A stretch of DNA of 64,000 bases from Rhodopirellula baltica SH 1 (GTDB lineage Bacteria > Planctomycetota > Planctomycetia > Pirellulales > Pirellulaceae). Shown here piece by piece: positions 9,580 to 19,000 of this stretch (position 1 is its first letter; each line of letters begins with the position of its first letter). The notes below the pieces were generated by a model. The model was not told the origin of the DNA and made no database searches. It worked only from the letters and a program-made list of their open reading frames with translations. Made by a program: the position numbers and the translations under genes. Location: NCBI RefSeq assembly GCF_000196115.1, contig NC_005027.1, positions 4,650,001-4,714,000 on the forward strand. Reading direction: 5' to 3'.

Positions 9580-10451
9580 CGTCGATTCTCCCGTCGATGG
9601 AAGTAGCGACGCAAAGGTTCACCCAAGTCTTCTCCGGTTCTCAAGTGCAGTGGCTCCATTCGATAACGTCGAAACAAAGCGTCACGCTGCTCCTCTCGTT
9701 GCTGAACCATCTGTGCATACCGTTCACGATGCTTGCGACTGGAGGTATCGATCCACCGAATGTCACCAGTTTCGTTGTCGCGAAGCGGAACCAAACCGAC
9801 CGCGGGCATCTCCATTTCTCGAACGTCCGTGACCACGACAGGAATCAGATCATGCTTTCGAGAAGCGACGCGAAGCGATTTCTCGTAGTCCTTGGATTGG
9901 AAGTCGCTGATTAAAAAAACGACGGTCCTTCGTTTCGCCGTCCGCTGCAAATGTTCAAGCGCAGCCCCAACATCGGTTCCGGATCCACTGGATGGATGCG
10001 TCAACATTTCGCGAATCAATCGCAGCACATGACGTGAACCTTGGCGTGGGGGAAAACTTTTTTCAACGTCTTCGCTAAACAGAGTCAAACCAACTCGATC
10101 ATTGTTTTTGATTGCCGACATCGCCAGGGTCGCTCCCAGTTCGGTCACCAATTCGCGTTTGGTTTGCGATTGCGTCCCGAAGTCCAGAGAAGCAGAACAA
10201 TCCACCATCAACATCACCGCTAATTCGCGTTCCTCACGAAACAGCTTGACGAAGGGTGCGTCCTGGCGAGCGGTCACATTCCAATCGATCGTGCGAACAT
10301 CGTCACCGACCTGGTAAGGGCGAACCTCTTCGAATTCGATACCTCGACCTTTGAATGCCGAATGCCATGTCCCCGCCAACATCTCGTCGACACGGTGGCT
10401 GGTTCGAATTTGAATTCGACGAATCTTGCGAAGTATTTCGCTGGGAGTCAT
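9576..10451 (-). CDS. DUF58 domain protein (MoxR-associated, VWA-like)
   Basis: 291 aa. It carries the DUF58 signature GIEFEEVRPYQVGDDVRTID followed by WNVTARQDAPFVKLFREERE, and then a VWA-like fold with a degenerate MIDAS (MLMVDCSASLDFGTQSQTKR; VVFLISDFQSKDYEKSLRVA). There are no membrane segments, so it should be cytoplasmic. It starts three bases after the moxR stop, and its own stop overlaps the next start as ATGA. DUF58 proteins regularly accompany MoxR AAA ATPases and are thought to link the ATPase to its VWA-containing targets. Length is normal for the family. Confidence 0.92.
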   Translation of the reverse strand: MTPSEILRKIRRIQIRTSHRVDEMLAGTWHSAFKGRGIEFEEVRPYQVGDDVRTIDWNVTARQDAPFVKLFREERELAVMLMVDCSASLDFGTQSQTKRELVTELGATLAMSAIKNNDRVGLTLFSEDVEKSFPPRQGSRHVLRLIREMLTHPSSGSGTDVGAALEHLQRTAKRRTVVFLISDFQSKDYEKSLRVASRKHDLIPVVVTDVREMEMPAVGLVPLRDNETGDIRWIDTSSRKHRERYAQMVQQREEQRDALFRRYRMEPLHLRTGEDLGEPLRRYFHRRENRR

Positions 10452-10454
10452 CGC

Positions 10455-11498
10455 TTACGGTGCCGGAATGTGATCAAGAATTTGCTGCACGATGGATTCG
10501 CTAGTCAGATCTTCCGCCTCGGCTTCGTAGGTGATCATCACACGATGCCGCAATACATCCAACGCAATCGAACGCACGTCGGTCGGCAGCACATACGCTC
10601 GTCCCGCTAAAAATGCGGCCGCCCTGGCTGCGAGCGTCAGATTGATCGTCGCTCGCGGCGAACCACCAAACTGAATCAATCCATCCAATTCCAACCCGTA
10701 AGCCTTTGGACGACGGGTCGCCATCACCAGATCGACGATGTAACCCTCCACCTTCTCGTCGACGCGAATTTCGTCGAGCAGCGTTCGGGCGGCCAAGATA
10801 TCTTCCGGCGACGCAACCGCGTCGACTTCCAACTTTGTACCTGTCTTTCCCATTCGACGAAGAATCAGCAACTCCTCTTCGCGGTTGGGATAGTCGACGA
10901 TGACCTTCAGCATGAATCGGTCTGTTTGAGCCTCCGGCAACGCGTAGGTGCCTTCTTGCTCGACCGGATTTTGCGTCGCCATCACCAAGAACGGCTCGGG
11001 CAGTGGGAATGTTTCGCTACCGATCGTGACTTGATGTTCTTGCATCGCTTCCAACAAAGCGCTCTGCACCTTTGCTGGAGCGCGATTGATCTCGTCTGCG
11101 AGCACCAAGTTCGAAAAGATCGGTCCTTTCTGAACAACGAACGTTTGATCCTGCGGACGATAGACCTGAGTTCCAATCAAGTCCGCTGGCAGAAGGTCTG
11201 GCGTGAACTGCAGGCGTTGAAATCCGGTGTTGATCGCTTTGGCCAGACTCGCCACCGCGGTCGTTTTCGCCAATCCGGGCACACCCTCGATCAACAGATG
11301 CCCACCGGTCAGCAAGCCGATCAGCATGCGGTCGACAAGATGACTTTGCCCCACCAGCACGTGATTGATCTGGGTCACGATTTCGCGAAAGGGACTGCTG
11401 GCGTGAGCGATGCGTTCAGTCAGGTGCCGTTGTTGCTTCGCAGCTTCGGAAAGCTCCGCGTCTGACAAAAACTCAGCGTGTTCGTTCAGTTCGTTCAT
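10455..11498 (-). CDS. moxR: MoxR-family AAA+ ATPase
   Basis: 347 aa. The AAA_3 core is complete: Walker A GVPGLAKTT (near residues 72-80), Walker B LVLADEINRAP (Asp-Glu near 135-136), sensor region MATQNPVEQEGTYALPEAQ and the C-terminal lid (RASPRATINLTLAA is seen here as GGSPRATINLTLAARAAA). MoxR ATPases act as chaperones for multi-protein complexes, often with VWA proteins, and all those partners are encoded directly downstream on the same strand. As the first gene of the operon it should carry the promoter in the 276-bp region upstream; no convincing -35/-10 pair could be picked out there. Confidence 0.95.
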   Translation of the reverse strand: MNELNEHAEFLSDAELSEAAKQQRHLTERIAHASSPFREIVTQINHVLVGQSHLVDRMLIGLLTGGHLLIEGVPGLAKTTAVASLAKAINTGFQRLQFTPDLLPADLIGTQVYRPQDQTFVVQKGPIFSNLVLADEINRAPAKVQSALLEAMQEHQVTIGSETFPLPEPFLVMATQNPVEQEGTYALPEAQTDRFMLKVIVDYPNREEELLILRRMGKTGTKLEVDAVASPEDILAARTLLDEIRVDEKVEGYIVDLVMATRRPKAYGLELDGLIQFGGSPRATINLTLAARAAAFLAGRAYVLPTDVRSIALDVLRHRVMITYEAEAEDLTSESIVQQILDHIPAP

Positions 11499-11708
11499 CG
11501 AAACTTGCTTGGAAGGACAACGTGAAATGTGCCCGACCGGCGAAGTCTCGCAACGAACTCGGGCGTCCGATCCAAACGAAGATACCCATCTCGCCGGGCC
11601 GGTCCACAGCAGTACGCGACAAGGTGGCGGTTGGTGCGGTCGGAAGCGAGAGGTGATTCAGCCCCAACTTTCCGCAGAGTACGCGACGCGAAGTGTCCCG
11701 CAGCAACC

Positions 11709-11738
11709 AAAAAACGGTGGGAACCGAAGTCCCCACCG
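11709..11738 (-). terminator. Rho-independent terminator of the SPFH operon
   Basis: Read on the minus strand, a 10-bp stem (one G-T pair) with a TTCG tetraloop (arms at 11729-11738 and 11715-11724) is followed directly by six T (11709-11714). It lies 37 bp after the stop of the SPFH gene that ends at 11775 and upstream of moxR, so it separates the two minus-strand operons. A second small hairpin, CCGGG-CGAGT-CCCGG at 11751-11765, lies between it and the stop. Confidence 0.85.
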
Positions 11739-11774
11739 AGATGAGTCAAACCGGGCGAGTCCCGGCGTGGGCCG

Positions 11775-13367
11775 CTACTTTGGAGCGGACTTCAGAGGCA
11801 GCGTCGGCTGGACACTTTCCAGGTCGGTCCACAGGGTGCCTTCGCCGGCGTAGAACATTTTCAAATCCAGCGACGTCGGCAACTGCTCAGCAAACTCCCA
11901 CTTATTGAAAGCACTGGGCGATCCAAACGCCTGCACCGCCAACCGAAATTTGTCCGCCGTGGCTTCGGCCGCCATTTGCTTGGCTTCCGCCGAGGCACGC
12001 CCGAGCAAGACCGATCGCTGAGCGTCCAACTCTGCCGTTTCACGGTCAATTTGTGCGATCAGACGCCCTGTTTCGGCAGCGATCTCTTTGGCTTTCTTTT
12101 CGCCTTCGGCCAAAACACCAGCACGCAATCGTTCGGTGTCCACCTGAACTCGCTCGGCTTCCAAATCGACCTTGCGTTCCGCTTCTCGCAAGTCTGCCTC
12201 GATCCGAGCCGTCTTGGTTTCCTCATCGCGGGTCAGCTTCAGTTCGTCGCTGACGTATCCCTTTTGGATCGGTTCACGAACGTTCTTGGGGATATAGATG
12301 TGTCGCACCAAGCCATAGAGCATCGAGATTTCTTTTTCCGACAGCACGCTTTGGAAATCTTCGCTGACATCGGTTTGGAACTGTTCACGAGTTTCACCGA
12401 TCAGCAACTCAATCGCTCCCATCTTGGAACCATTGTTGCGACAGATGCTTTCGCTCTGAGGTTCAATGACCTTCTGTTCCACTGCGTCCAAGTTGCCAAA
12501 GACGCGAACAATTTGGGCAGCGTTTTCGGGCATCACGCCCCAAATCGCTGAGAAGTCCAATTGAATGTCAAAACCATCGTTGCTGGGGAAATTGATTCCC
12601 GTGTCCAGTGTCGCCAGTGGCTCACCATGTTCGTCATGCATTGGGTTGCCTTGAGCATCGACTTGCTTTTGAACTTCAATGCTGGACTCGTTGTAGCCAA
12701 CATTGATGATGTCGATTTGTTGCTCGTTCGGATTGACCGGATACAACCCCGGCTGCAACACCTTCGACTGAACACCCTTTTGCAAACCGGCTTGTTCGTT
12801 GTTTGTCTGCAATGTGACCACGCCGACGTATCCCGTTGGAATTTCAACCCAACCGCTGTTCTTCTCTTGGTTGCCGTATCGCTTCACTTCGCGTTTGACA
12901 ATTTTGAATTCGTACGCGTATGGATTGGCACGGTAACGGCCGGGACCAAAGACCTTTCGCAAGATGCCTCGCTGGGTCGCTTGATTGTCGCCGTCCAAAT
13001 CACCATCGACGAGAAATTCCCCCTTGGGCAAGCTCTCGCCAACCTTGCAAGTCACCACACCGATTTCGCCGGGAAGAATCACCGTGTCTGGCACCACATT
13101 TCGCTGCCAGTAGATCGGATTGTAAAAATGTCGGCCCGGCCCCATCATTTTCGCGCGCACGCCAACCTCACCGTCGCCGGCTAATCGATTGGGCTCGGCT
13201 TCGGGAGCCGTCAACACCAATGGCCCTTTGTATCGAAGCTGCAAACTATGTCCTTCGGGAACATAGACGCGGCAAAAGAACCACAAAAACGCGAAATACA
13301 AACCGCCCAGGATCCACAGACCACTGAACGCTAAACCAATCCAAGATTTATGACGGCGAAGGCTCAT
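11775..13367 (-). CDS. SPFH/band-7 membrane protein (second of pair)
   Basis: 530 aa. One N-terminal membrane helix (WIGLAFSGLWILGGLYFAFL) is followed by an extracytoplasmic or periplasmic SPFH domain (YVPEGHSLQLRYKGPL; GEIGVVTCKVGESLPKGEFL) and a long charged helical region rich in Glu, Ala and Lys near 385-475 (LREAERKVDLEAERVQVDTE), probably coiled coil for oligomerisation. SPFH proteins (flotillin, prohibitin, HflK/C) build membrane rings or microdomains. The ATG overlaps the stop of the preceding SPFH gene by 4 nt, so the two are made together and likely form a hetero-oligomer, like HflK with HflC, although overall the chains are longer. The exact substrate or protease partner is not visible here. 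Confidence 0.88.
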   Translation of the reverse strand: MSLRRHKSWIGLAFSGLWILGGLYFAFLWFFCRVYVPEGHSLQLRYKGPLVLTAPEAEPNRLAGDGEVGVRAKMMGPGRHFYNPIYWQRNVVPDTVILPGEIGVVTCKVGESLPKGEFLVDGDLDGDNQATQRGILRKVFGPGRYRANPYAYEFKIVKREVKRYGNQEKNSGWVEIPTGYVGVVTLQTNNEQAGLQKGVQSKVLQPGLYPVNPNEQQIDIINVGYNESSIEVQKQVDAQGNPMHDEHGEPLATLDTGINFPSNDGFDIQLDFSAIWGVMPENAAQIVRVFGNLDAVEQKVIEPQSESICRNNGSKMGAIELLIGETREQFQTDVSEDFQSVLSEKEISMLYGLVRHIYIPKNVREPIQKGYVSDELKLTRDEETKTARIEADLREAERKVDLEAERVQVDTERLRAGVLAEGEKKAKEIAAETGRLIAQIDRETAELDAQRSVLLGRASAEAKQMAAEATADKFRLAVQAFGSPSAFNKWEFAEQLPTSLDLKMFYAGEGTLWTDLESVQPTLPLKSAPK

Positions 13368-15028
13368 TCTGATTCTCCTGATTGGTCTTGATTCGATGGG
13401 TTGTTCAATTCAGCGGTTGGCGGATCCTTGTCATTGGATGACTCCTCGTTGAATTCGTTGAAGATGTTCATCAGCGAACTGTCAGCCGTGTTGACCATCA
13501 TTTGGCGATAGCTCGGGGCTAGTTTGCGAAGCATCACCCAGCGGGCGTACTCATCACCTTCGCCGTTGTAGGCCTCGACTGATTTCACCCACCCGGCGGC
13601 TTCCGCTTCGTTTTCGAATCCGATGACTTCGGCTTCTGCCTTGCCTTGTGCCAGAATGGCTTCGGACTGGTCCTTCGCCGCCGCCAACTCCACCTCAGCG
13701 ACCTTCTTTCTTTGTTCCGCTTCGATCACCGCGACTTCTTGTTGCCGCATCGCTTCGGTGGTCAGCTTGATGACCTCTCGGTCAACTTCGACCAACGCTT
13801 CCTTTCGTTTGACCATTTCTTGTTCGATCTTGAGCTGCTGCTCACTGGTTTGCTGCTCGATCTCTTTGACGTATTGCTGAGCTTGCTGTGTCGCAATTTG
13901 ACGATCACGAACCGGCGACGCGATTTGCTGTGGCGGTGAGATGCGAGTCACCAAAGCTTGGATGATCTCGATGCCTTGTTGGCGACAGGTTTCACCCAGC
14001 GTCTGCTGAAAGTCTTTTTGAAACGCCAATCGTTTTTCACCCAAGATGAAATCGCGGCCGGAGTTATCACTTCCGCGAAGACGACAAAACGAACGTGCAT
14101 TGGGCAAGATGATTTTTTCGATGATCTCTTCTTCGACCCGGGCATCGTATCCATCATCGTTGCCGGAATCGTTGTAGGTCACGAAAACTTCTGCGGCTCG
14201 CTCTGGATCCACTCGAAACTCGATCCGACCGTCCAATCGAACCCAAAATCCATCACGACTGGGGAACCCCATTTCGCCGCCATTGGAAAGATTGAATCGT
14301 TGGCTGCGGCAATCCACTAAGTTCACGCGCTGAACATAGGGATTGATGTAGTAGACGCCGGGATCCAAAGTCTTCTCCTGAACACCACGTTTGCCCTCTT
14401 CAACGAGAAGTTGATTTGGATCTTCCGCGGGTGGAGCTGACAGCAAGGTTACGACTCCTTTGAACCCAGCGGGGATCACAATCGGTTCGTGCAATTCCAC
14501 CAGCTCGATGAAATTGTCTCGGTAACGAGGAACCTCCTGCCCCGCCTCGTAGACAACCGCGTTCAATTGGTGACGACCGGGACGAAGCACCTCCGCGGCA
14601 ATTCCTTTCTGGTTGGGCTCGTAGGCAATCAAGTTGCCGTAGCCCAAGTCATCGCCGTACAAGCGAATGCGAACACCCAAACGGTTCTCGGGAATTTCGA
14701 CTTGGGGAACGATGTCCCAATCCCAATTCCATGGGTTGTAGAAATACCGACCTTCGGTCAGCACTTTTTCCTGCAAGCCTTTGAACTTGCCAAAGTCAGC
14801 TTCCGCGACGACTTCGGTGGAGTTCTCGATTTCACTGCCCGTTTTCTTCAGCAACACCGCAATGTGACCACTGGGTACTTCGATGCGGCAGAACATGTAA
14901 AACCAAATCACGCCTAGCAATCCGGCGGCGAGCAAGCCAAGACCGGCGGTGCCGATCAAGCCCTGTCGCAACAGACGACGCATTGCGGGCGAATTCAGTG
15001 GAGAGTTGGAATTCGAGGAGGATTCCAT
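13364..15028 (-). CDS. SPFH/band-7 membrane protein (first of pair)
   Basis: 554 aa from an ATG at 15028. An in-frame ATG at 15094 would add 22 hydrophobic residues before the Ser/Asn-rich start and is less likely. A membrane helix at about 25-45 (LGLLAAGLLGVIWFYMFCRI) precedes an SPFH domain (EVPSGHIAVLLKKTGSEI; PAGFKGVVTLLSAPPAEDPN). A long helical stretch follows (about 365-470) rich in Gln and Glu (IEQQTSEQQLKIEQEMVKRK; VIEAEQRKKVAEVELAAA), and then an acidic Asn/Asp/Ser-rich tail. The N-terminal half is homologous to the next gene, so the pair arose by duplication. Promoter sequences must lie in the region up to 15.8 kb. Role in membrane organisation is inferred from the family. Confidence 0.86.
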   Translation of the reverse strand: MESSSNSNSPLNSPAMRRLLRQGLIGTAGLGLLAAGLLGVIWFYMFCRIEVPSGHIAVLLKKTGSEIENSTEVVAEADFGKFKGLQEKVLTEGRYFYNPWNWDWDIVPQVEIPENRLGVRIRLYGDDLGYGNLIAYEPNQKGIAAEVLRPGRHQLNAVVYEAGQEVPRYRDNFIELVELHEPIVIPAGFKGVVTLLSAPPAEDPNQLLVEEGKRGVQEKTLDPGVYYINPYVQRVNLVDCRSQRFNLSNGGEMGFPSRDGFWVRLDGRIEFRVDPERAAEVFVTYNDSGNDDGYDARVEEEIIEKIILPNARSFCRLRGSDNSGRDFILGEKRLAFQKDFQQTLGETCRQQGIEIIQALVTRISPPQQIASPVRDRQIATQQAQQYVKEIEQQTSEQQLKIEQEMVKRKEALVEVDREVIKLTTEAMRQQEVAVIEAEQRKKVAEVELAAAKDQSEAILAQGKAEAEVIGFENEAEAAGWVKSVEAYNGEGDEYARWVMLRKLAPSYRQMMVNTADSSLMNIFNEFNEESSNDKDPPTAELNNPSNQDQSGESE

Positions 15029-15825
15029 GGGAAAAACCTGAAACGATATGAACAAATGACCAAGCAGAGAGCCCAGGCAGCCAAAAGCTAGCATGCAGGG
15101 CGCTCGCTAACCCAAAAGCGATCAAAATGACACCACGTTTCGATCTCCAGGCCACTTTCCCCGCCCATTTGTAGCCATTTCGTGCGAAATAGAGGCTTCT
15201 TCGTGGCCATACCGAGGCAGCGGGGTGAAACTCACTTGACACAAGCTCAATTCAGCCTATAGTTCGGTCGAAAGTTGGGTGGTTCAGACATCGAAACGCT
15301 GATGTCGCAAACGTTCCCCCTTCCTCAGGCCCCCCAATGATTCGATGTGGTGCGAGGCCGGTTTCTCCCGCGTTGTGGTATTTTTGCCGTGACTCAGGTA
15401 AACCCTCGTGCAACTGAATCACGACCATTGGGTCGCCATCCGCATTCGGGCAAGAAGTGAATTCGACATTGGGTTGAATTTGTTTCGTATCGCCCAAGTC
15501 GGTGATGTTTCATGGCGAGTCATGGATTCGTCCAACGGGAATCTCCCCACGGCAAGGAATTGCCTGTCGCGATGAGTTTGGCTCAGACGCAGTTTGACTC
15601 ACAAGCAATGTCCAACGGTCGCGTTGTTGGTGTTACCGCAACCCTCGACGCACAAGACCTCGTATTTCAAACGCGGTTACTCTTGATTGGTTGTCAAAGC
15701 GAGTTGGTGCTTGGAAACCGCCATGGGCTTCTGCCACATGGTTCGGATCGTTTTCGATCTGTTCGAGCGTGACAAACCAAGCTGATCCCTTTCGGGATGC
15801 TTGCGAACGACAACAGGAATAACAG
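15029..15825. other. 797-bp intergenic region between divergent SPFH operon and rho
   Basis: No convincing gene in either direction: the frames that stay open here have no recognisable protein and no ribosome binding site. It must hold the promoters for the minus-strand SPFH pair and for the plus-strand rho gene. The only good promoter-like element found is listed separately at 15236-15263. The distance from it to the rho ATG leaves room for a leader of about 550 nt. Confidence 0.5.
15236..15263 (+). promoter_or_regulatory. Sigma-70-like promoter candidate for rho
   Basis: TTGACA (15236-15241), a 16-bp spacer and TATAGT (15258-15263). The match to the housekeeping consensus is 6/6 and 5/6. 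It points towards rho, whose ATG is about 560 bp downstream. Long, attenuated rho leaders are known in other bacteria; here the link is only positional. Confidence 0.45.
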
Positions 15826-17160
15826 ATGGCGAAGAAAAAACGTGCCCCGCGTGGTCGAGGTGGTTTTGGTTCCCAAAATGGCGGTCAGGGCCAAGGCCAA
15901 GGTGGCGGTGGTGGCCAAGGCGGTGGTGGAAAATCACGTTCACGACGTCGGCGTCGCGGTGGCGGCGGTGGCGGAGGCGGAAACGGTGGTGGCAACAATG
16001 GCGAACCAGCCGATTTCGTAAGCGATGCACCACTCGAAGAGTGGGACGGCATCCTGGAACTGCACCCCAATGGCTACGGCTTTCTTCGCAGTCCCAAAAA
16101 CAACTACTCTCGCGAACGCACCGATCCATTCGTGCCCGGCACGATGATCGAGAAATTCGGGCTCCGGCAGGGCCTGATTCTCAAAACCATGGTGCAGCAG
16201 GCTAAGCGACAGCAAGGGCCTCGGGTTCGAGAAATCCTCGATGTCGACGGCATGTCGCCTGAGTCTTACGCCGACGTTGCCAGCTTCGATGAACTAACAC
16301 CAATCAACCCCGAGCAACCTCTTAAGCTCGAACACGGCAAGCTGCCTCTGACCAATCGAGTCATCGACTTGCTGGCACCGCTTGGCAAAGGACAACGTGC
16401 ACTGATCGTCGCACCGCCACGCAGCGGGAAAACGATCATGCTTCAGCACATCGCTGAAGGCATCTCTCAGAACCATCCCGAATTGACGATGATGGTTTTG
16501 CTGATCGATGAACGACCAGAAGAAGTCACCGACATGCGACGTAGCATCAAGGGTGGCGAAGTGATCGCCAGTAGCTTGGACATGGACATCGAAAGCCATG
16601 TTCGACTCAGCCAACTGGTCATTGATCGAGCCAAACGATTGGCCGAAATGGGTCAAGACGTTTTCTTGATGCTCGACTCAATCACCCGTTTGGCCCGTGC
16701 ATTCAACAAGTGGGTCGGCAAATCCGGCCGCGGTGGTGCGACGGGAACTGGTGGTTTGGACATTCGAGCCATGGATGTTCCGAAGAAATTGTTCGCAACC
16801 GCACGTGCGTTCCAAGAAGGTGGCTCGCTCACGATCGTCGGCACTTGCTTGGTCGACACCAATTCGCGAATGGACGATGCGATTTTCCAAGAGTTCAAAG
16901 GCACCGGTAACATGGAAGTCATCCTGGATCGACGCCTCGCCGACCGGCGCGTGTATCCTGCGATCGACATTTCGCAGTCGGGCACCCGCCGCGAAGAACT
17001 GTTGCTCGATGAAGAAACCTACGAAACCGTCTCCATGCTGCGACGTACTCTCAGTGAGATGCACCCTGTCGACGCGATGGAACAATTGACCAAGCAACTT
17101 GGTCGGTTCGAGGACAATGAAGGCTTCCTGAAGCTGATCTCAGGCGCGAAACTCGCCTGA
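15826..17160 (+). CDS. rho: Transcription termination factor Rho
   Basis: 444 aa. The ATG has AGGA eight bases upstream. Residues 1-60 are a disordered, Gly-, Gln- and Arg-rich segment with a basic run SRSRRRRRGGG near 37-47. The RNA-binding domain follows (GILELHPNGYGFLRSPKNNY), then the RecA-like ATPase with Walker A APPRSGKT (about 196-203), DERPEEVTDM, Walker B DVFLMLDS (about 278-285) and the Q/R-loop region. Rho is the hexameric RNA helicase that ends transcription of untranslated RNA. The low-complexity N-terminus resembles insertions in Rho from high-GC bacteria, which bind RNA or promote assembly. A tRNA-Ser gene follows 52 bp after the stop. Confidence 0.98.
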   Translation: MAKKKRAPRGRGGFGSQNGGQGQGQGGGGGQGGGGKSRSRRRRRGGGGGGGGNGGGNNGEPADFVSDAPLEEWDGILELHPNGYGFLRSPKNNYSRERTDPFVPGTMIEKFGLRQGLILKTMVQQAKRQQGPRVREILDVDGMSPESYADVASFDELTPINPEQPLKLEHGKLPLTNRVIDLLAPLGKGQRALIVAPPRSGKTIMLQHIAEGISQNHPELTMMVLLIDERPEEVTDMRRSIKGGEVIASSLDMDIESHVRLSQLVIDRAKRLAEMGQDVFLMLDSITRLARAFNKWVGKSGRGGATGTGGLDIRAMDVPKKLFATARAFQEGGSLTIVGTCLVDTNSRMDDAIFQEFKGTGNMEVILDRRLADRRVYPAIDISQSGTRREELLLDEETYETVSMLRRTLSEMHPVDAMEQLTKQLGRFEDNEGFLKLISGAKLA

Positions 17161-17182
17161 TCAGGCATGGTTGCCAAAAACA

Positions 17183-17210
17183 AGCGGATCAACGAAACTG
17201 CTGATCCGCT
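17183..17210 (+). other. 9-bp inverted repeat between rho and tRNA-Ser
   Basis: AGCGGATCA (17183-17191) and TGATCCGCT (17202-17210) form a perfect stem with a 10-nt loop. It ends two bases before the tRNA. There is no T-run after it, so it is not a classical terminator for rho; it could protect the rho mRNA end or guide processing of a rho-tRNA transcript. Confidence 0.5.
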
Positions 17211-17212
17211 AC

Positions 17213-17295
17213 GGAGGATAAGCGAATTGGTGAGCGGCCTCACTGGAACTGAGGTACCCCGCAAGGGGCTGCGGGTTCGAGTCCCGTGTCCTCCG
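17213..17295 (+). tRNA. tRNA-Ser (anticodon GGA)
   Basis: 83 nt without an encoded CCA. The acceptor GGAGGAT pairs with GTCCTCC and the discriminator base is G73, as usual for serine. The anticodon arm is CCTCA-CTGGAAC-TGAGG with anticodon GGA (reads UCC/UCU). A long class II variable arm CCCC-GCAA-GGGG follows, then the T arm GCGGG-TTCGAGT-CCCGT. All features agree with a functional tRNA-Ser. A strong terminator starts 12 bp downstream. Confidence 0.95.
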
Positions 17296-17306
17296 CTGAG
17301 CCCAAA

Positions 17307-17342
17307 AGCCCCGTCAGAACATGGTTTTGACGGGGCTTTTTT
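17307..17342 (+). terminator. Rho-independent terminator after tRNA-Ser
   Basis: A perfect 10-bp stem AGCCCCGTCA / TGACGGGGCT (17307-17316 and 17328-17337) is followed by five T. It ends the tRNA transcript and sits just before the serine dehydratase gene, which argues against a start codon for that gene at 17344, the second base after the T-run. Confidence 0.92.
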
Positions 17343-17412
17343 GATGCCCGCTTTCGCCCAGCACCACGGCCTCGTGCCGTGGCTGCGTCCATCGAACAGG
17401 AAGCTCATCCTC

Positions 17413-18846
17413 GTGAATCGCCCCGCTGAATCCGTCGACACTGTGGTTCCGTACTTTGGCGTTTTTGACCTGTTCAAAATCGGAATCGGCCCCTCCAGCT
17501 CCCACTCGGTGGGCCCAATGCGGGCTGCGGAAGCCTTCCTCACCGAGCTCGATGATTCCGACCTGCTGAAAAGCGTTTCGCGGGTCCAAATCGATCTCTA
17601 CGGTTCGCTTGCGCTGACCGGTCTGGGACACCAAACCGACGTCGCATTGTTGATGGGATTGCTGGGCGAAACCCCCGACCAAATCGACACCGAAACTATT
17701 GGCGAGAAGCTTTCGTCGATCCGCGAATCAAAAAGGTTGCTGCTCAACGGCGAACGGCCAATCGACTTTTGCGAATCAACCGATCTGATCTTGCATCGTC
17801 GAACAGTCAAAGGAATGCACCCCAACACGATGCGGTTCTCTGCATTCACGGACATCGACAGCCAGACCGCCGCAATCGAAGCAACCTACCTTTCCGTTGG
17901 CGGTGGCTTCATCATCCGCGAAGGACAAACCAGCAATTCTAAAAAGGACAACACAAAAACGAATTGCTCCTCCGATGTGCCTCACCCATTCACATCAGCC
18001 AGCGAGCTGCTGAATCAATGCGACACGCATCAGATTTCGATCCACGAGCTCGCCCTCAAAAACGAGCTAACATTTCGAACTTCCGAAGAAATCCGTGAGG
18101 GACTTCAGCGAATCTGGAAAGTGATGCAAGAATGCGTCGAGAAAGGGTGCCGAACCAAAGGAATCTTGCCCGGAGGACTGAACGTCGAACGACGTGCACC
18201 AGACTTGTTTCAAACACTGACCGAACGTAGCGAACCACTGGATCGCGACCCGCTGTGCGTCTTGGACTGGGTCGATCTGTATGCACTCGCGGTCAATGAA
18301 GAGAATGCCGCCGGTGGGCGCGTCGTGACCGCGCCGACCAATGGCGCCGCGGGAATCATCCCCGCGGTGCTGCACTACCTGCAACGTTTTTGCCCAAACG
18401 TCACCGACGAAACCATCGAACGTTTTCTACTGACCGCGGCGGTGATTGGATCGCTGTATAAACGAAACGCGTCAATCTCCGGTGCAGAGGTTGGTTGCCA
18501 GGGCGAAGTGGGCGTCGCATGCTCGATGGCCGCCGGAGCTTTAACCGAAGCATTGGGCGGAACACCCCACCAAGTCGAAGAAGCCGCCGAGATCGGAATG
18601 GAACACAACTTGGGTCTAACGTGCGACCCGATCAAAGGCTTGGTTCAGGTCCCTTGCATCGAACGCAACGCCATGGGAGCAGTGAAGGCGATCAACGCAA
18701 GTCGCTTAGCGCTCCGCGGAGATGGCAAGCACTTCGTTTCCCTTGACCGTGTCATTCGGGTGATGAAACGCACAGGCGCCGACATGTCAGCTCGCTACAA
18801 AGAGACCTCCCGCGGCGGTTTGGCCGTCAACATCAGCGAATGTTAA
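17413..18846 (+). CDS. sdaA: L-serine ammonia-lyase (L-serine dehydratase), single chain, Fe-S type
   Basis: 477 aa from a GTG at 17413, chosen because AGGAAG lies nine bases upstream and the first conserved residues ([20 protein letters not shown]) follow about 15 residues later. An ATG at 17344 abuts a terminator and is unlikely. The beta domain (N-terminal third) is followed by the alpha domain with [19 protein letters not shown] and the cysteines expected to bind the iron-sulfur cluster ([39 protein letters not shown]). It deaminates serine to pyruvate and ammonia in the cytoplasm. About 30 residues near 170-190 ([20 protein letters not shown]) are a polar insert joining the domains. Confidence 0.96.
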   Translation: MNRPAESVDTVVPYFGVFDLFKIGIGPSSSHSVGPMRAAEAFLTELDDSDLLKSVSRVQIDLYGSLALTGLGHQTDVALLMGLLGETPDQIDTETIGEKLSSIRESKRLLLNGERPIDFCESTDLILHRRTVKGMHPNTMRFSAFTDIDSQTAAIEATYLSVGGGFIIREGQTSNSKKDNTKTNCSSDVPHPFTSASELLNQCDTHQISIHELALKNELTFRTSEEIREGLQRIWKVMQECVEKGCRTKGILPGGLNVERRAPDLFQTLTERSEPLDRDPLCVLDWVDLYALAVNEENAAGGRVVTAPTNGAAGIIPAVLHYLQRFCPNVTDETIERFLLTAAVIGSLYKRNASISGAEVGCQGEVGVACSMAAGALTEALGGTPHQVEEAAEIGMEHNLGLTCDPIKGLVQVPCIERNAMGAVKAINASRLALRGDGKHFVSLDRVIRVMKRTGADMSARYKETSRGGLAVNISEC

Positions 18847-19000
18847 CTCTCCACGAACAACATGATCCGCCGCCTTCCGCACTCGTCAAATAACACACAC
18901 GCGATTCTTTATTTCACATAGAATCCAATTTCGGTGGCTTTATACTGACGGTCGAAATCAGGTCCCCAGAAAGATTCGACGGCAAAGGAAAAACGTTTCG

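Noticed and set aside
15512-15772. 86-codon plus-strand frame upstream of rho
   Set aside because: No ribosome binding site or recognisable domain; it lies within the likely rho leader.
17167-17412. Longer start for the serine dehydratase, reading through the tRNA and terminator
   Set aside because: The region contains a complete tRNA-Ser and its terminator; conserved protein sequence begins only after 17413.
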